Origin: Verrucomicrobiota bacterium
GTDB lineage: Bacteria; Verrucomicrobiota; Verrucomicrobiia; Opitutales; Opitutaceae
NCBI GenBank assembly: GCA_016222805.1
Contig: JACRQG010000046.1
Span: 62,001-126,000, forward strand
Direction: 5' to 3'
Length of the DNA stretch: 64,000 nt
Position numbers and translations under genes: made by a program. Below, piece by piece: positions 1 through 8,656 of the stretch; the first letter of the stretch is position 1; every line of letters begins with the position of its first letter. The notes beneath the pieces were generated by a model. It saw only the letters and a program-made list of their open reading frames with translations, had not been told where the DNA came from and searched no databases.

Positions 1-1
1 C

Positions 2-691
2 AAGCCATGGAGCGCGACATCGACCAAGGTCCGTCTCGAGTATTATTTTGCCGGGGTCGGCCAGTTTGCCATCGGAGCCTTCCGGCGCGACTACCGCGAC
101 TTCTTCGGCAGCACGGTGTTTCGGGCGACGCCCGAGTTCCTCGCCCTCTACGCCCTCGACGCGGAGGAGTACGGCCCCTACGACGTCGCCACCCAGTACA
201 ACGTCCCCGGGACGACGCGGATGGAGGGCTGGGATGTCAGCTACAAGCAGGCGCTCACGTTCCTGCCGAGTTGGGCCCGCGGGATCCAGGTCTTTGCCAA
301 CTACAGCGAGCGCCGCACGCAGACCCGCGACCTCGGCTCCATCGGGTTTAACGACATCCCTTCCAGCGGCTCCTTTGGCGCCAGCCTGACGCGGTCCCGG
401 TTCAGCGTGCGCCTCAACTGCAGTTTTCGCGACGACCAGCGCTCGAACTTCGTCAACGGCGCCAGCATCGAGCCCGGCACCTTTGTCTACACGCCGGCGC
501 GTAACACCGTCGATGTGCTCGGCGAGTACACCTTCTGGCGGCGCTTTGCGATCTTCGGCAATCTCCGGAATGTCGGCGATGTGCCGAACGAGGAATCCGC
601 GGAGGGACCCAGCACGCCGGCGCACGCGAAACTGCGTTTCCGCGAGCGCTACGGCTCCCTCTGGACCTTTGGCGTGAAAGGGACCTTCTGA
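2..691 (+). CDS. TonB-dependent receptor, C-terminal part (5' truncated by window edge)
   Basis: The frame is open from the first bases of the window, so this is the last ~229 residues of a larger protein. It consists of alternating amphipathic strands rich in Tyr, Phe, Arg and Asn (for example WDVSYKQALTFLP and GIQVFANYSERRTQTRD) and ends in a terminal Phe, as outer-membrane beta-barrels do. The layout matches the C-terminal barrel of Opitutaceae TonB receptors, which import bulky ligands such as oligosaccharides using TonB energy. Substrate and plug domain lie outside the window. The next gene is 58 bp downstream and unrelated. Confidence 0.8.
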   Translation, partial: KPWSATSTKVRLEYYFAGVGQFAIGAFRRDYRDFFGSTVFRATPEFLALYALDAEEYGPYDVATQYNVPGTTRMEGWDVSYKQALTFLPSWARGIQVFANYSERRTQTRDLGSIGFNDIPSSGSFGASLTRSRFSVRLNCSFRDDQRSNFVNGASIEPGTFVYTPARNTVDVLGEYTFWRRFAIFGNLRNVGDVPNEESAEGPSTPAHAKLRFRERYGSLWTFGVKGTF

Positions 692-749
692 TCCGCCCGC
701 CACGCAGCCGAAAGCCGCAGCGAGGCACCGCATCGCCGCCCGCGAATTC

Positions 750-2264
750 ATGACGCCTCCCGACAACGTCCCAGCGCAGGGCCCGCCGCCGAGACCGCGG
801 GCCCTGCCCTGGCGATGGGCCACGGCCGTGCTGGCGTTGGTCGCCGTTCTTTCGCTTCCGGAGCCCCTGCCGCCTCCGCCCGCCGGGGCCGGGCGCCCGG
901 TCTTTGCGTGGCGCCAAGACGAAGTCTGGCGGGCCCTCGAACAGAAGATGCTCGGCGCGCACCAGGCCAAACCCAGCGAGGTGGATCGGCTGGTGGCCGA
1001 CGGCCTGGCGCAACTCTCCCACCAGCTGCAGGAGCTGCGCCAGTTCCCCCGTGCGCCCGACGATCCCTTGCTGGGCGCCCTGGAGCGAACGGTGTTTGAA
1101 CTGGCGCCGCTGGTGGCCGCCCGCCCCGGCAATCTGGCCCCGTATCTCGAGTCCGTCGCGGCGCTCCGCCGGGAGGTGAAGCAGCACTCAAGGAACTGGG
1201 ATCTCAACTCCCTGCCGGCGCGCCAGCGACTCTACCGGTTGCTTTACGGATCGCGGCTGGCCGTCGAGGAGGTGCTGCTGCAGCTGCCGGAGGGCACCCC
1301 CTGGACTGAACTGCAACGCCACGAGGATCCGCCATCTGCGACTCCGTCGGTCACGTTGCTGGGCGTGACGGTTCACAGCGGCGACCTCCTGGTCTCCCGC
1401 GGCGGCGCGCCGACCTCGGCGCTGATCTCCCGCGGGAACGACTATCCCGGCGCCTTTTCCCACGTGGCCTTGTTGCACGTGGATCCGGTGACGCGCGTAC
1501 CCTCGGTGATTGAATCCCACATCGAACAGGGTGTCGCCATTTCCTCCCTCGAAGCCTATCTCCGGGATCCCAAGCTCCGCATCCTGATCCTCCGCCTGCG
1601 TCCGGACCTCCCCGCGCTGGTTTCCGATCCCCAGCTTCCCCACCGGGCCGCAAGCGCCGCCCTGACCGAGGCGCGGACGCGCCATATTCCCTACGACTTC
1701 GCGATGAACCACCGCGATCCTGCGGCGCAGTTCTGCTCGGAGGTGGCCTCGGCCGCCTACGACACCGTCGGCCTAAGACTGTGGATGGGCATGTCGTTCC
1801 TCTCCGATCCAACCGTCACCTCCTGGCTCGGCTCGATTGGCGTCCGGCATTTTGAAACCCAGGAACCCGCCGATCTCGAGTACGACTCGCAGCTGACCTT
1901 AGTCGCCGAGTGGCGCCAGCGCTCCACACTCTTCAAAGGCCATGTCGACGACGCGGTGACCGATGTGTTGTTCGAGGAGTCACCGCGCGGTGCGCCGCTT
2001 CCCTATTCGGTTCCGCTCCTGCCCTTCGCCCGGCTCTCGAAGGCCTGGAGCTGGGGTCTCAATCAAGTCGGACGCCTTGGCCCGATTCCGGAGGGCATGA
2101 GCGCCACGGCTGCGTTGCGCGTGTCGCGGTACCGTTCCGAACACGCGACGCGTGTCGACCGGGTGTTGCGCGCGGCGGAGGACTTCCGCCGCACCCGGGG
2201 CTATCTTCCTCCCTATTGGGAACTCGTCCGGCTGGCGCGGGAGACGCGAAACCGCGGACAGTGA
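750..2264 (+). CDS. YiiX/YebB-like NlpC/P60-type cysteine hydrolase, membrane-anchored
   Basis: 504 residues. After a short Pro-rich cytosolic start there is a hydrophobic segment (about 24-38, WATAVLALVAVLSL) that acts as a signal peptide or anchor. Residues ~200-360 carry the signature of permuted papain-like amidases: GDLLVSRGG, then SHVALL with the catalytic His, IESHI with the acidic residue, and FCSEVAS with the catalytic Cys. Known members hydrolyse amide bonds in cell-wall peptides or lipids; the substrate here is not deducible. The N-terminal ~170 residues are helical and unassigned. The ATG at 750 is preceded by a short leader and no other gene is obviously coupled. Confidence 0.75.
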   Translation: MTPPDNVPAQGPPPRPRALPWRWATAVLALVAVLSLPEPLPPPPAGAGRPVFAWRQDEVWRALEQKMLGAHQAKPSEVDRLVADGLAQLSHQLQELRQFPRAPDDPLLGALERTVFELAPLVAARPGNLAPYLESVAALRREVKQHSRNWDLNSLPARQRLYRLLYGSRLAVEEVLLQLPEGTPWTELQRHEDPPSATPSVTLLGVTVHSGDLLVSRGGAPTSALISRGNDYPGAFSHVALLHVDPVTRVPSVIESHIEQGVAISSLEAYLRDPKLRILILRLRPDLPALVSDPQLPHRAASAALTEARTRHIPYDFAMNHRDPAAQFCSEVASAAYDTVGLRLWMGMSFLSDPTVTSWLGSIGVRHFETQEPADLEYDSQLTLVAEWRQRSTLFKGHVDDAVTDVLFEESPRGAPLPYSVPLLPFARLSKAWSWGLNQVGRLGPIPEGMSATAALRVSRYRSEHATRVDRVLRAAEDFRRTRGYLPPYWELVRLARETRNRGQ

Positions 2265-2309
2265 CAGGGGCGACTCCCGCTGCGGCCGACCAGGCCGCTC
2301 GCGTGACCG

Positions 2310-2984
2310 TCAGGTCACCAGGCGGCCGTCGCGCAGATGGAGGATCCGGTCGGCCTTGGCCGCGATCGTCTCATCGTGCGTCACGAGGAGGACGCTCTTG
2401 TGCAGTTCCTTCGTGAGGGAGCGCAGAAGGTCGCAGACCGCGTGGGCGTTTCTACTGTCCAGGTTTCCCGTCGGCTCATCCGCCAGGATCACCTGGGGAT
2501 CGTTGGCCAGCGCCCGCACGACCGCTACGCGCTGCTGCTGGCCGCCCGAGAGTTGGCCTGGCCGGTGATGCAACCGATCGCCGAGATCCACCTTCTCCAG
2601 CAAGGCCCGGACCCGGGCGCGCCCGGCGTCCTCGGCTGCGGTTCCCCGGATGCGCAGCGGCATGAGCGCATTCTCCAGCGCCGTGAATTCCGGGAGCAGG
2701 TAGTGAAACTGGAACACGAAGCCCAGCAGGTCCCGCCGCAGCTCGGCCCGCAGATCCTCGGCGGCCCCGGTCACGTCGCGCCCCGCGAGCCGCAGCGATC
2801 CCTCCGTCGGCGTGTCGAGCAGCCCCACGAGGTTCAGCAAGGTGGTCTTGCCCGAACCCGAGGCGCCCACCAGCGCGACAAACTCGCCCGGCGCCACCGC
2901 GAAGCTGACCTCCTCCAGGGCCCGCGTGGCCACGCCGCCAGGATAGACCTTTCCAACCGAACAGAGCTCGAGCAGGGGGATCAT
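2310..2984 (-). CDS. ABC transporter ATP-binding protein, LolD/MacB-type
   Basis: 224 residues. Walker A is GASGSGKT, the signature is LSGGQQQRVAVVRAL, and Walker B is VILADEPTGNLDS followed by the switch VTHDE. The FQFHYLLPEFTALEN segment is typical of the LolD/MacB/FtsE group, which drives FtsX-like permeases to move lipoproteins or drugs across the envelope. I chose the start at 2984 because its ATG overlaps the permease stop as ATGA, indicating translational coupling; a longer in-frame start at 3029 lies inside the permease gene. With the permease and the HlyD-like adaptor upstream it forms a three-component export system. Confidence 0.9.
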   Translation of the reverse strand: MIPLLELCSVGKVYPGGVATRALEEVSFAVAPGEFVALVGASGSGKTTLLNLVGLLDTPTEGSLRLAGRDVTGAAEDLRAELRRDLLGFVFQFHYLLPEFTALENALMPLRIRGTAAEDAGRARVRALLEKVDLGDRLHHRPGQLSGGQQQRVAVVRALANDPQVILADEPTGNLDSRNAHAVCDLLRSLTKELHKSVLLVTHDETIAAKADRILHLRDGRLVT

Positions 2985-4246
2985 TGGCCGCGAATCACGT
3001 GGATGGGATCGACCCGGCTCGCGCTCCACGCCGGATAGAGCGATGCCAGGACCCCCGAGACAACCGCCAGTCCCGCGGCCAGGCCGTAGTAGAACGGTTC
3101 GTTGGCGACGGGAAAGAGCTGCGCGGTCCGGCCGGTGGCGCTCACGACGACCTCAATGCGCCCGAGCGCGTCACACAGCACCCAACCGACCGCGCAACCC
3201 AGGGCGGCGCCGGCCGCACACACGGCCAGACCCTGCAGCGCAAAAATCACCAGGATCTGCCGCGACTTCGCGCCAATCGCCTTGAGAATGCCGATCTCCT
3301 GGATCTTCCGGGTCACGGACATCACCATGATGCTCGCGACCGCCAGGCCCGAGGCGAGCACGGTGAAGACGATGATCATCCGGCTGGAATCGTTCTGCGC
3401 GCGGATCCCGGAAAGCACCCGTTGGTTGTCCCGCATCCAGTCGTTGATCTCGTACGGGAGGTACTGCTCCAGACGCTCCCGCTGACGCGAGGCGTCAAAG
3501 ACGTCGTCCAGCCGCAGGCCGATGCGGGTCACAGCGCTGCCGAGATTGAGCAACGACTGCGCATCCTTGAGGTTCAGGAAAAGCGAGGAGCGATCGATCA
3601 CGGCAATCCCGGTATCCACGATTCCCGCCACGAGAAAGTCCGCGCTGACCGCCTCGCTGCTCAGCACGCGCACGCGATCCCCGAGCCGCAGGTTGAGGTC
3701 CGCCGCCAGCTTGTAACCGATCACGGCTTCCCCGCCGTTCAGCCCGAGATACCGTCCCGCGGCGAGATTCGACTGCAGGTCGACCACGCGGGTGAACTCT
3801 GCGGGGACCGCCCCCACCAGCGTGACCGGCTTGCGGTTGCTCTCCCGCGACACCACGCCCTGCCCCTCCGCCACCGCCACCCGGGCCGCCACGCCTCCGG
3901 GCATCAGTTCCCGGAGCCGGGCGACGACCGCTGGCCAGTCTTCGATCTTACGTAGCCGCTGCTCGAGTTTCACGACGCGGCCGACAAAGAGCGGGGCCGC
4001 CGGCGCCGTCGCCGAGGGCAGCTCCCAGGGCGCCAGCGGCAGGCGCTCCGGAGCGCTCACGACCACATGCGGAATCATCGAGGTGGTGTCGCCGATGATG
4101 CGCCGCTGCAAACCGCCGATCAACGTGGCGAGAAAGACAATCAGCGTCACGCTGGTCGCCACCACCCCGAGGGTCAGCAGCGTCTGTCCGCGGTTGTGCA
4201 GCAACTGGCGCCGGGCGACGGAGAGTTCGAACCGGCTGATCAGCAT
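2981..4246 (-). CDS. FtsX/LolCE-like ABC transporter permease
   Basis: 421 residues. One N-terminal TM (about 24-45), a ~200-residue periplasmic domain, then three C-terminal TMs forming the FtsX domain, with VMSVTRKIQEIGILKAIGA between the first two and SRVDPIHVIRG at the C-terminus. This is the LolC/LolE/MacB permease layout. The start at 4246 (MLISRFELSVARRQ) is chosen over the longer frame to 4444, whose extra 66 residues are Arg/Pro-rich and cover an inverted repeat. The stop overlaps the start of the ATPase gene. Substrate could be a lipoprotein, lipid or small molecule; the adaptor upstream favours efflux over lipoprotein sorting. Confidence 0.87.
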   Translation of the reverse strand: MLISRFELSVARRQLLHNRGQTLLTLGVVATSVTLIVFLATLIGGLQRRIIGDTTSMIPHVVVSAPERLPLAPWELPSATAPAAPLFVGRVVKLEQRLRKIEDWPAVVARLRELMPGGVAARVAVAEGQGVVSRESNRKPVTLVGAVPAEFTRVVDLQSNLAAGRYLGLNGGEAVIGYKLAADLNLRLGDRVRVLSSEAVSADFLVAGIVDTGIAVIDRSSLFLNLKDAQSLLNLGSAVTRIGLRLDDVFDASRQRERLEQYLPYEINDWMRDNQRVLSGIRAQNDSSRMIIVFTVLASGLAVASIMVMSVTRKIQEIGILKAIGAKSRQILVIFALQGLAVCAAGAALGCAVGWVLCDALGRIEVVVSATGRTAQLFPVANEPFYYGLAAGLAVVSGVLASLYPAWSASRVDPIHVIRGQ

Positions 4247-4365
4247 GCGACGACCTCCGGCTGGCAAATGCGTGGCCGAAGCGGGCGCTTCCGACCGCCG
4301 CTGGCAAGAGGCACCTCCACCGCGATAACTCCAGGCTGCTTCTTGTCTCGCACGTCCCGGTGGAC

Positions 4366-4427
4366 GGGGCGACCTCGCCCCGCGCCTTTCCCCGCGCAGC
4401 CTACCTCTCGCGGGGCGAGGTCGCCCC
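4366..4427. repeat. Perfect 19-bp inverted repeat (REP-like palindrome)
   Basis: Arms 4366-4384 and 4409-4427 are exact reverse complements (GGGGCGACCTCGCCCCGCG), and one more pair, 4365-4428, extends the stem. The loop is 24 nt. It sits in the 228-bp gap between the adaptor and permease genes. There is no T-run, so an intrinsic terminator is unlikely. A related but degenerate palindrome lies at 51636-51712. Confidence 0.8.
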
Positions 4428-4474
4428 GCCCAGACGGCCTGCACGACGAAGTGAATCGACCTGCCATGGAAATC

Positions 4475-5593
4475 CTATCGCGCCAGGGGCTCGGTGAACC
4501 GGTAGCGCCGCCCCGGCTTGGCGTCCGTGGCATTGGCGGCCACCCGCATCCCCGCCGGCAGGTCGTCCACGGCCACCCACTGTGGGTTCTCCCCTAGGAT
4601 TTTCACCGGCCGGCGCACCAGCCGATCGCCATCGGCGGCCAGGACCGCCGCGCCGTTGCGATCCCGCAGCACTGCTGCTGCCGGGAGGGCGGCTCGCCCC
4701 TGCCAGCGGTTGGCCTCGATGCTCACGTCCACCGTCATGTTCGGCAGCGCGAAATCCGGCAGAGCGGCCGGCGTCAGCCGCAGTCCCACCAGGCCGCGGT
4801 CCCAGTCGACGCGCGGGCCAATCTGCGTGAGGGTTGCCTCGAAGGGGCGCTCGCGGAACGCCGGCGCGACGACGATCGCACGCTGCCCGGTCCGCAGTTT
4901 GGCGAGGTTGTTCTCGTCGGTCTCGACGTAGATCTCCTGGTGGGCGACTTCCGCGACCCACACCAGCGCCTCGCCGGTCGCGACGCTCTGTCCGGGCTCG
5001 ACCTGCCGCCGCACCACGAGTCCGTCGAAAGGCGCCCGCACCTCCCGCTTCTCAGCCTGACGGCGCACCAGCTCGATCTGCACCATGGCGTCGCGCAACC
5101 GCGCCTGCGCGGCCTCGACGGCGGCGATCGCGCGGGCCCGCGCGGCGGCGGCGCGGTCCATTTCATCCTCGGACGAAACCCTTCGCTCAAACAGCTGCCG
5201 GACCCGGGCCGCCTCGCGCTCGGCCAGGCCGCGATCCGATTCCGCCAAGGCCAGCTCCTTTTCCGCCGTGAGGCGTCTGGCCTCGGCCTGCGCCAGCTGT
5301 TGCTCCAGGTCGACCAGCAACAACCGCAGGAGCACGTCTCCGGCCCTCACCCGCTCTCCTTCGCGCACCGCCACCTCCGCGACCACGCCCGCCAGTTCAA
5401 CTCCCACCCGGGCCTCGCGCACCGCTCGCAACTGGCCGCTCATCACCACCACCTCCACGACTTCCCGCGACTCCGCGAAAATCACCGCACAGTCCGCCGC
5501 GGGCCGGAAATAGAACCACGCCCCGCCGACCAGCAGGCCCGTGAACAGGATTCCCCACCCCCAGCGGCGAAAAATTGTGGTGACGTTGCTCAT
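4475..5593 (-). CDS. HlyD/MacA-like periplasmic adaptor (membrane fusion) protein
   Basis: 372 residues. An N-terminal TM (about 11-28, WGWGILFTGLLVGGAWFYF) is followed by a lipoyl/biotinyl half (VREGERVRAGDVLL), a long Ala/Glu/Arg coiled-coil hairpin (about 95-185), the second lipoyl half (VRAPFDGLVVRR), and a beta-barrel. This is the order of RND/ABC membrane-fusion proteins that link an inner-membrane pump to an outer-membrane channel. The start at 5593 (MSNVTTIFRR) is placed just before the TM; a longer in-frame ORF to 5812 runs over the next gene. It is followed, after 228 bp with an inverted repeat, by the permease and ATPase. No TolC-like gene is in view. Confidence 0.88.
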   Translation of the reverse strand: MSNVTTIFRRWGWGILFTGLLVGGAWFYFRPAADCAVIFAESREVVEVVVMSGQLRAVREARVGVELAGVVAEVAVREGERVRAGDVLLRLLLVDLEQQLAQAEARRLTAEKELALAESDRGLAEREAARVRQLFERRVSSEDEMDRAAAARARAIAAVEAAQARLRDAMVQIELVRRQAEKREVRAPFDGLVVRRQVEPGQSVATGEALVWVAEVAHQEIYVETDENNLAKLRTGQRAIVVAPAFRERPFEATLTQIGPRVDWDRGLVGLRLTPAALPDFALPNMTVDVSIEANRWQGRAALPAAAVLRDRNGAAVLAADGDRLVRRPVKILGENPQWVAVDDLPAGMRVAANATDAKPGRRYRFTEPLAR

Positions 5594-5737
5594 GCAGGAA
5601 CCCCGACGAAAAGACGGAAGCCGCCCCACCGCAACTGCCACGTGCGCGCCTCCCTGTTCCACCGGAGTCGGGCGGCGGCCCGGCCACTTCCGCCTCGACA
5701 AGCGGCTCGGTTTCGCGGCACACCCGCAGACCTTGCC

Positions 5738-6148
5738 ATGCCCGCCCTCGCGCTTCTCCTGCTCCGCGCTGCCGCCATTGGCGGACTCATCGCCCTCGGC
5801 GAAGTGATCCACGGCGCCTGGCGGGTGCGCTTTCTAAACCGGCGCCTCGGTGACCGCCGTGCCCGGCAAGTCGGGGTGCTGACCGGCTCGCTCCTGTTTT
5901 TCGGCATTGCCTGGCTCACCCTGCCCTGGGTCGCACCGCGCTCCATCGGCGAGTGCCTGGGCACCGGGGCGGTTTGGGTAACGCTGCTGCTGGCCCTGGA
6001 CGTCTACTTCGGCCGCTGGGTCTTTCACTTTCCGTGGGATCGCATCCTGGCGGAATTCAACCCGCGACGTGGGGGTCTGCTCGGCTTCGGCCTGCTGGCG
6101 CTGGGCCTGACCCCCTGGATCGTGGCGAAGCTGCAGGGTCGACTCTGA
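5738..6148 (+). CDS. Small integral membrane protein of unknown function
   Basis: 136 residues with about four hydrophobic spans: LALLLLRAAAIGGLIAL, VLTGSLLFFGIAWLTLP, WVTLLLALDVYFGRWVF and LLGFGLLALGLTPWIVA. No family recognised. A conserved-looking loop FHFPWDRILAEFNPRRGG precedes the last TM. The ATG at 5738 is the one before the first TM; the same frame stays open far upstream but only as an antisense shadow of the adaptor gene. It is convergent with glgB, with 48 bp between them. Confidence 0.65.
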   Translation: MPALALLLLRAAAIGGLIALGEVIHGAWRVRFLNRRLGDRRARQVGVLTGSLLFFGIAWLTLPWVAPRSIGECLGTGAVWVTLLLALDVYFGRWVFHFPWDRILAEFNPRRGGLLGFGLLALGLTPWIVAKLQGRL

Positions 6149-6196
6149 CGCGGCATCACCGCCGACCGCCGGCGGAGAGCGACTCCGCCGCCAGCC

Positions 6197-8413
6197 TCAG
6201 GCCTTGCCGCTCCATTTAAACACGATCGTGGTCAACGGCGGCAGCGTCACACGCAGGGACTGCCCGAAGCCGTCGCGCTCGATGTCCTCGGTGGTCCGGC
6301 CGCCATGGTTACCCACACCGCTGCCCCCGTAAAATTCGCTGTTCGTGTTCAGGATCTCCTTCCAATGCCCCTGCCGCGGCACGCCGAGCAGGTATTCGCG
6401 CTGGGCGCCGCCGAAGTGGCAGGTCACCACGTACAGGCTCGTTTCCTCGGCGTCGCTGCGCAGGTACGCGATCACGTTGGCGTCGGCATCGTGACACGAC
6501 AGCCAGCGGAACCCGCGGGAGTTGAAGTCGTTTTCCCCGAGCACGGGATCGCTCGTGTACAGGCGGTTGAGGTCGCGCACCAGGAGCCGGACGCCCTCGT
6601 GGTCCAGGTACTGGCACAAATGCCAGTCCAGGCTCCCCTCGTGCGCCCATTCGCGGGATTGGGCAAACTCGCTGCCCATGAACAGGAGTTTCTTGCCCGG
6701 CCACATCCACACATGGGCATACAGGGCGCGCAGGTTGGCGGCCTTTTCCGGAATGTGCCACGCCCCCATCTTGAAGAGCATCGAGGCTTTCCCGTGCACG
6801 ACCTCGTCGTGCGAGAAGACGGTGACGAAATTCTCGGAATACTGGTAGAGCATCCCAAACGTGAGGTCGCTGTGATGATGACGGCGCACCACGGGTTCCT
6901 TGGCGAAGTACCGCAGGGTGTCGTTCATCAACCCCATGTTCCACTTGTAGTCGAAGCCGAGCCCGCCGTCCTTGGTGGGCCGACTGACCCCGGCGAACGA
7001 GGTGCTTTCCTCGGCGATCATCACCACCCCGGGATAGTAGGTGTGCACGAGATCGTTGACCCGGCGGAGGAAGTCGATCGCCTCCAGGTTCTCACGACCG
7101 CCAAAGCGGTTCGGAACCCATTGCCCCTCCTTGCGGGAGTAGTCGAGGTACAACATCGAGGCCACCGCATCGACCCGCAGCCCGTCCAGGTGGTAGCGGT
7201 CCATCCACGCGAGCGCGTTGGCGATCAGGAAGCACCGCACCTCGTTGCGCCCGTAGTTGAAGATCAGCGTCCCCCAATCCATGTGCGCCCCCTGCCGGGG
7301 ATCGGCGTGCTCGTAGAGGTGCGTCCCGTCGAACTCCGCCAGGGCGAAGCTGTCGCGCGGAAAATGCGCCGGCACCCAGTCGAGGATAACGCCGAGACCG
7401 CGCTCGTGCAGGTGGTTCACGAACCACGCAAAATCCTCCGGGGTGCCATAACGATGCGTCGGGGCATAGAACCCGCTCACCTGGTACCCCCATGAACCAT
7501 CGAAGGGATGCTCCGCCAGCGGCATGACCTCGATGTGCGTGAAACCCATCTCCAGCGCGTAGTCCGCCAGTTGGGGGGCGATTTCCCGGTAACTCAGCGG
7601 ACGGTCCGCATCCTCCGGCATGCGCTTCCACGATCCCAGGTGCACCTCGTAGATCGACATCGGCCGGTCCAGCTTTCCCGCCTGGCCCTGTCGCCGCTCC
7701 AGCCAAGCCGAGTCGGTCCAGGCAAACTTCCGCGGATCGAAGACGATCGCCGCGTTGTTCGGCGGGCCTTCGAAATACGTCCCGTAGGGATCCGTCTTCA
7801 GGCGCACGTGGCCGCGCTGATCGCGGATTTCGTACTTGTACAACTCTCCCTCCCCGAGCCCCGGGATGAACAGCTCCCAGACCCCGGAGGATCCAAGCGG
7901 TCGCATCGGGTGGAGCCGCCCGTCCCAGTGGTTGAAGTTTCCCACCACCGAAACCCGCGCGGCCGCCGGCGCCCAGACCGCGAACGACACCCCGATCACG
8001 CCCCCGAGATCGCGCACGTGCGCGCCGAGTTTCTCGTAGATGCGGTGCTCGTTGCCCTCGTTGAACAGGTACAGATCCTGCGGCCCCAGCGTCGGCAGGA
8101 AGCAGTACGGATCGTAGAACTGCCGGAACTCGCCGTTGGCGTAACCGGCCCGCAACTGGTAGCGGAAAACATCCGGCTGCTTTGGAATAAAGACCTCGAA
8201 CATCCCGGGATTCGCGATGCGATCCATCGGGAACGTCCGCGGCGGGGTCGCGCCGACATCCACCACCTCACACGTGACCGCGTCGCGCAACAGGGCCCGC
8301 GCGACGACTCCCCGGACCTTGCGCCGTACCGTCGGATGCATGCCGAGCACCGAATGCGGGGAGGCATGCCTGGCTTCAAGGAGGGCGGCGAGGTCGGCTT
8401 TGGAGAGAATCAC
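6197..8413 (-). CDS. glgB: 1,4-alpha-glucan branching enzyme (GH13)
   Basis: 738 residues, normal for GlgB. It makes alpha-1,6 branches in glycogen by cleaving and transferring alpha-1,4 chains in the cytoplasm. Residues ~1-230 hold the N-terminal beta modules (CBM48, with VGNFNHWDGRLHPM). The GH13 barrel follows: HPFDGSWGYQ, the nucleophile in DGLRVDAVASM (~409), the acid/base in IAEEST (~466), and SHDEVVHGK (~537). The ATG at 8413 gives a plausible N-terminus (MILSKADLAALLEARH). No other glg gene is adjacent. Confidence 0.95.
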   Translation of the reverse strand: MILSKADLAALLEARHASPHSVLGMHPTVRRKVRGVVARALLRDAVTCEVVDVGATPPRTFPMDRIANPGMFEVFIPKQPDVFRYQLRAGYANGEFRQFYDPYCFLPTLGPQDLYLFNEGNEHRIYEKLGAHVRDLGGVIGVSFAVWAPAAARVSVVGNFNHWDGRLHPMRPLGSSGVWELFIPGLGEGELYKYEIRDQRGHVRLKTDPYGTYFEGPPNNAAIVFDPRKFAWTDSAWLERRQGQAGKLDRPMSIYEVHLGSWKRMPEDADRPLSYREIAPQLADYALEMGFTHIEVMPLAEHPFDGSWGYQVSGFYAPTHRYGTPEDFAWFVNHLHERGLGVILDWVPAHFPRDSFALAEFDGTHLYEHADPRQGAHMDWGTLIFNYGRNEVRCFLIANALAWMDRYHLDGLRVDAVASMLYLDYSRKEGQWVPNRFGGRENLEAIDFLRRVNDLVHTYYPGVVMIAEESTSFAGVSRPTKDGGLGFDYKWNMGLMNDTLRYFAKEPVVRRHHHSDLTFGMLYQYSENFVTVFSHDEVVHGKASMLFKMGAWHIPEKAANLRALYAHVWMWPGKKLLFMGSEFAQSREWAHEGSLDWHLCQYLDHEGVRLLVRDLNRLYTSDPVLGENDFNSRGFRWLSCHDADANVIAYLRSDAEETSLYVVTCHFGGAQREYLLGVPRQGHWKEILNTNSEFYGGSGVGNHGGRTTEDIERDGFGQSLRVTLPPLTTIVFKWSGKA

Positions 8414-8656
8414 GGCAAGTAGGGAGATCGGTGCGACGGTGCGCGATGCGGGCCGCGGCGTCTAGCCCGGATGCATCGCGGCGCTTGGTTCTAGCACATC
8501 CGCTCCTTGCCCGGCTCGAGGGCGAACATCGCAACGCCGCCGCGACGTTGCCCCGGCCGGTCGCGACTGACCCCGCCGAAGCCGACCCGCCGGGTCTGGC
8601 CCGCGCTGGGCCGCGCGAGGCTTGCTTGGCCCGGCCGGCCGGCCTTTGCTCCGCGG

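Noticed and set aside
4366-4427. Intrinsic terminator
   Set aside because: Stem is strong, but there is no following T-run and it lies within an apparent operon; a repeat element fits better.
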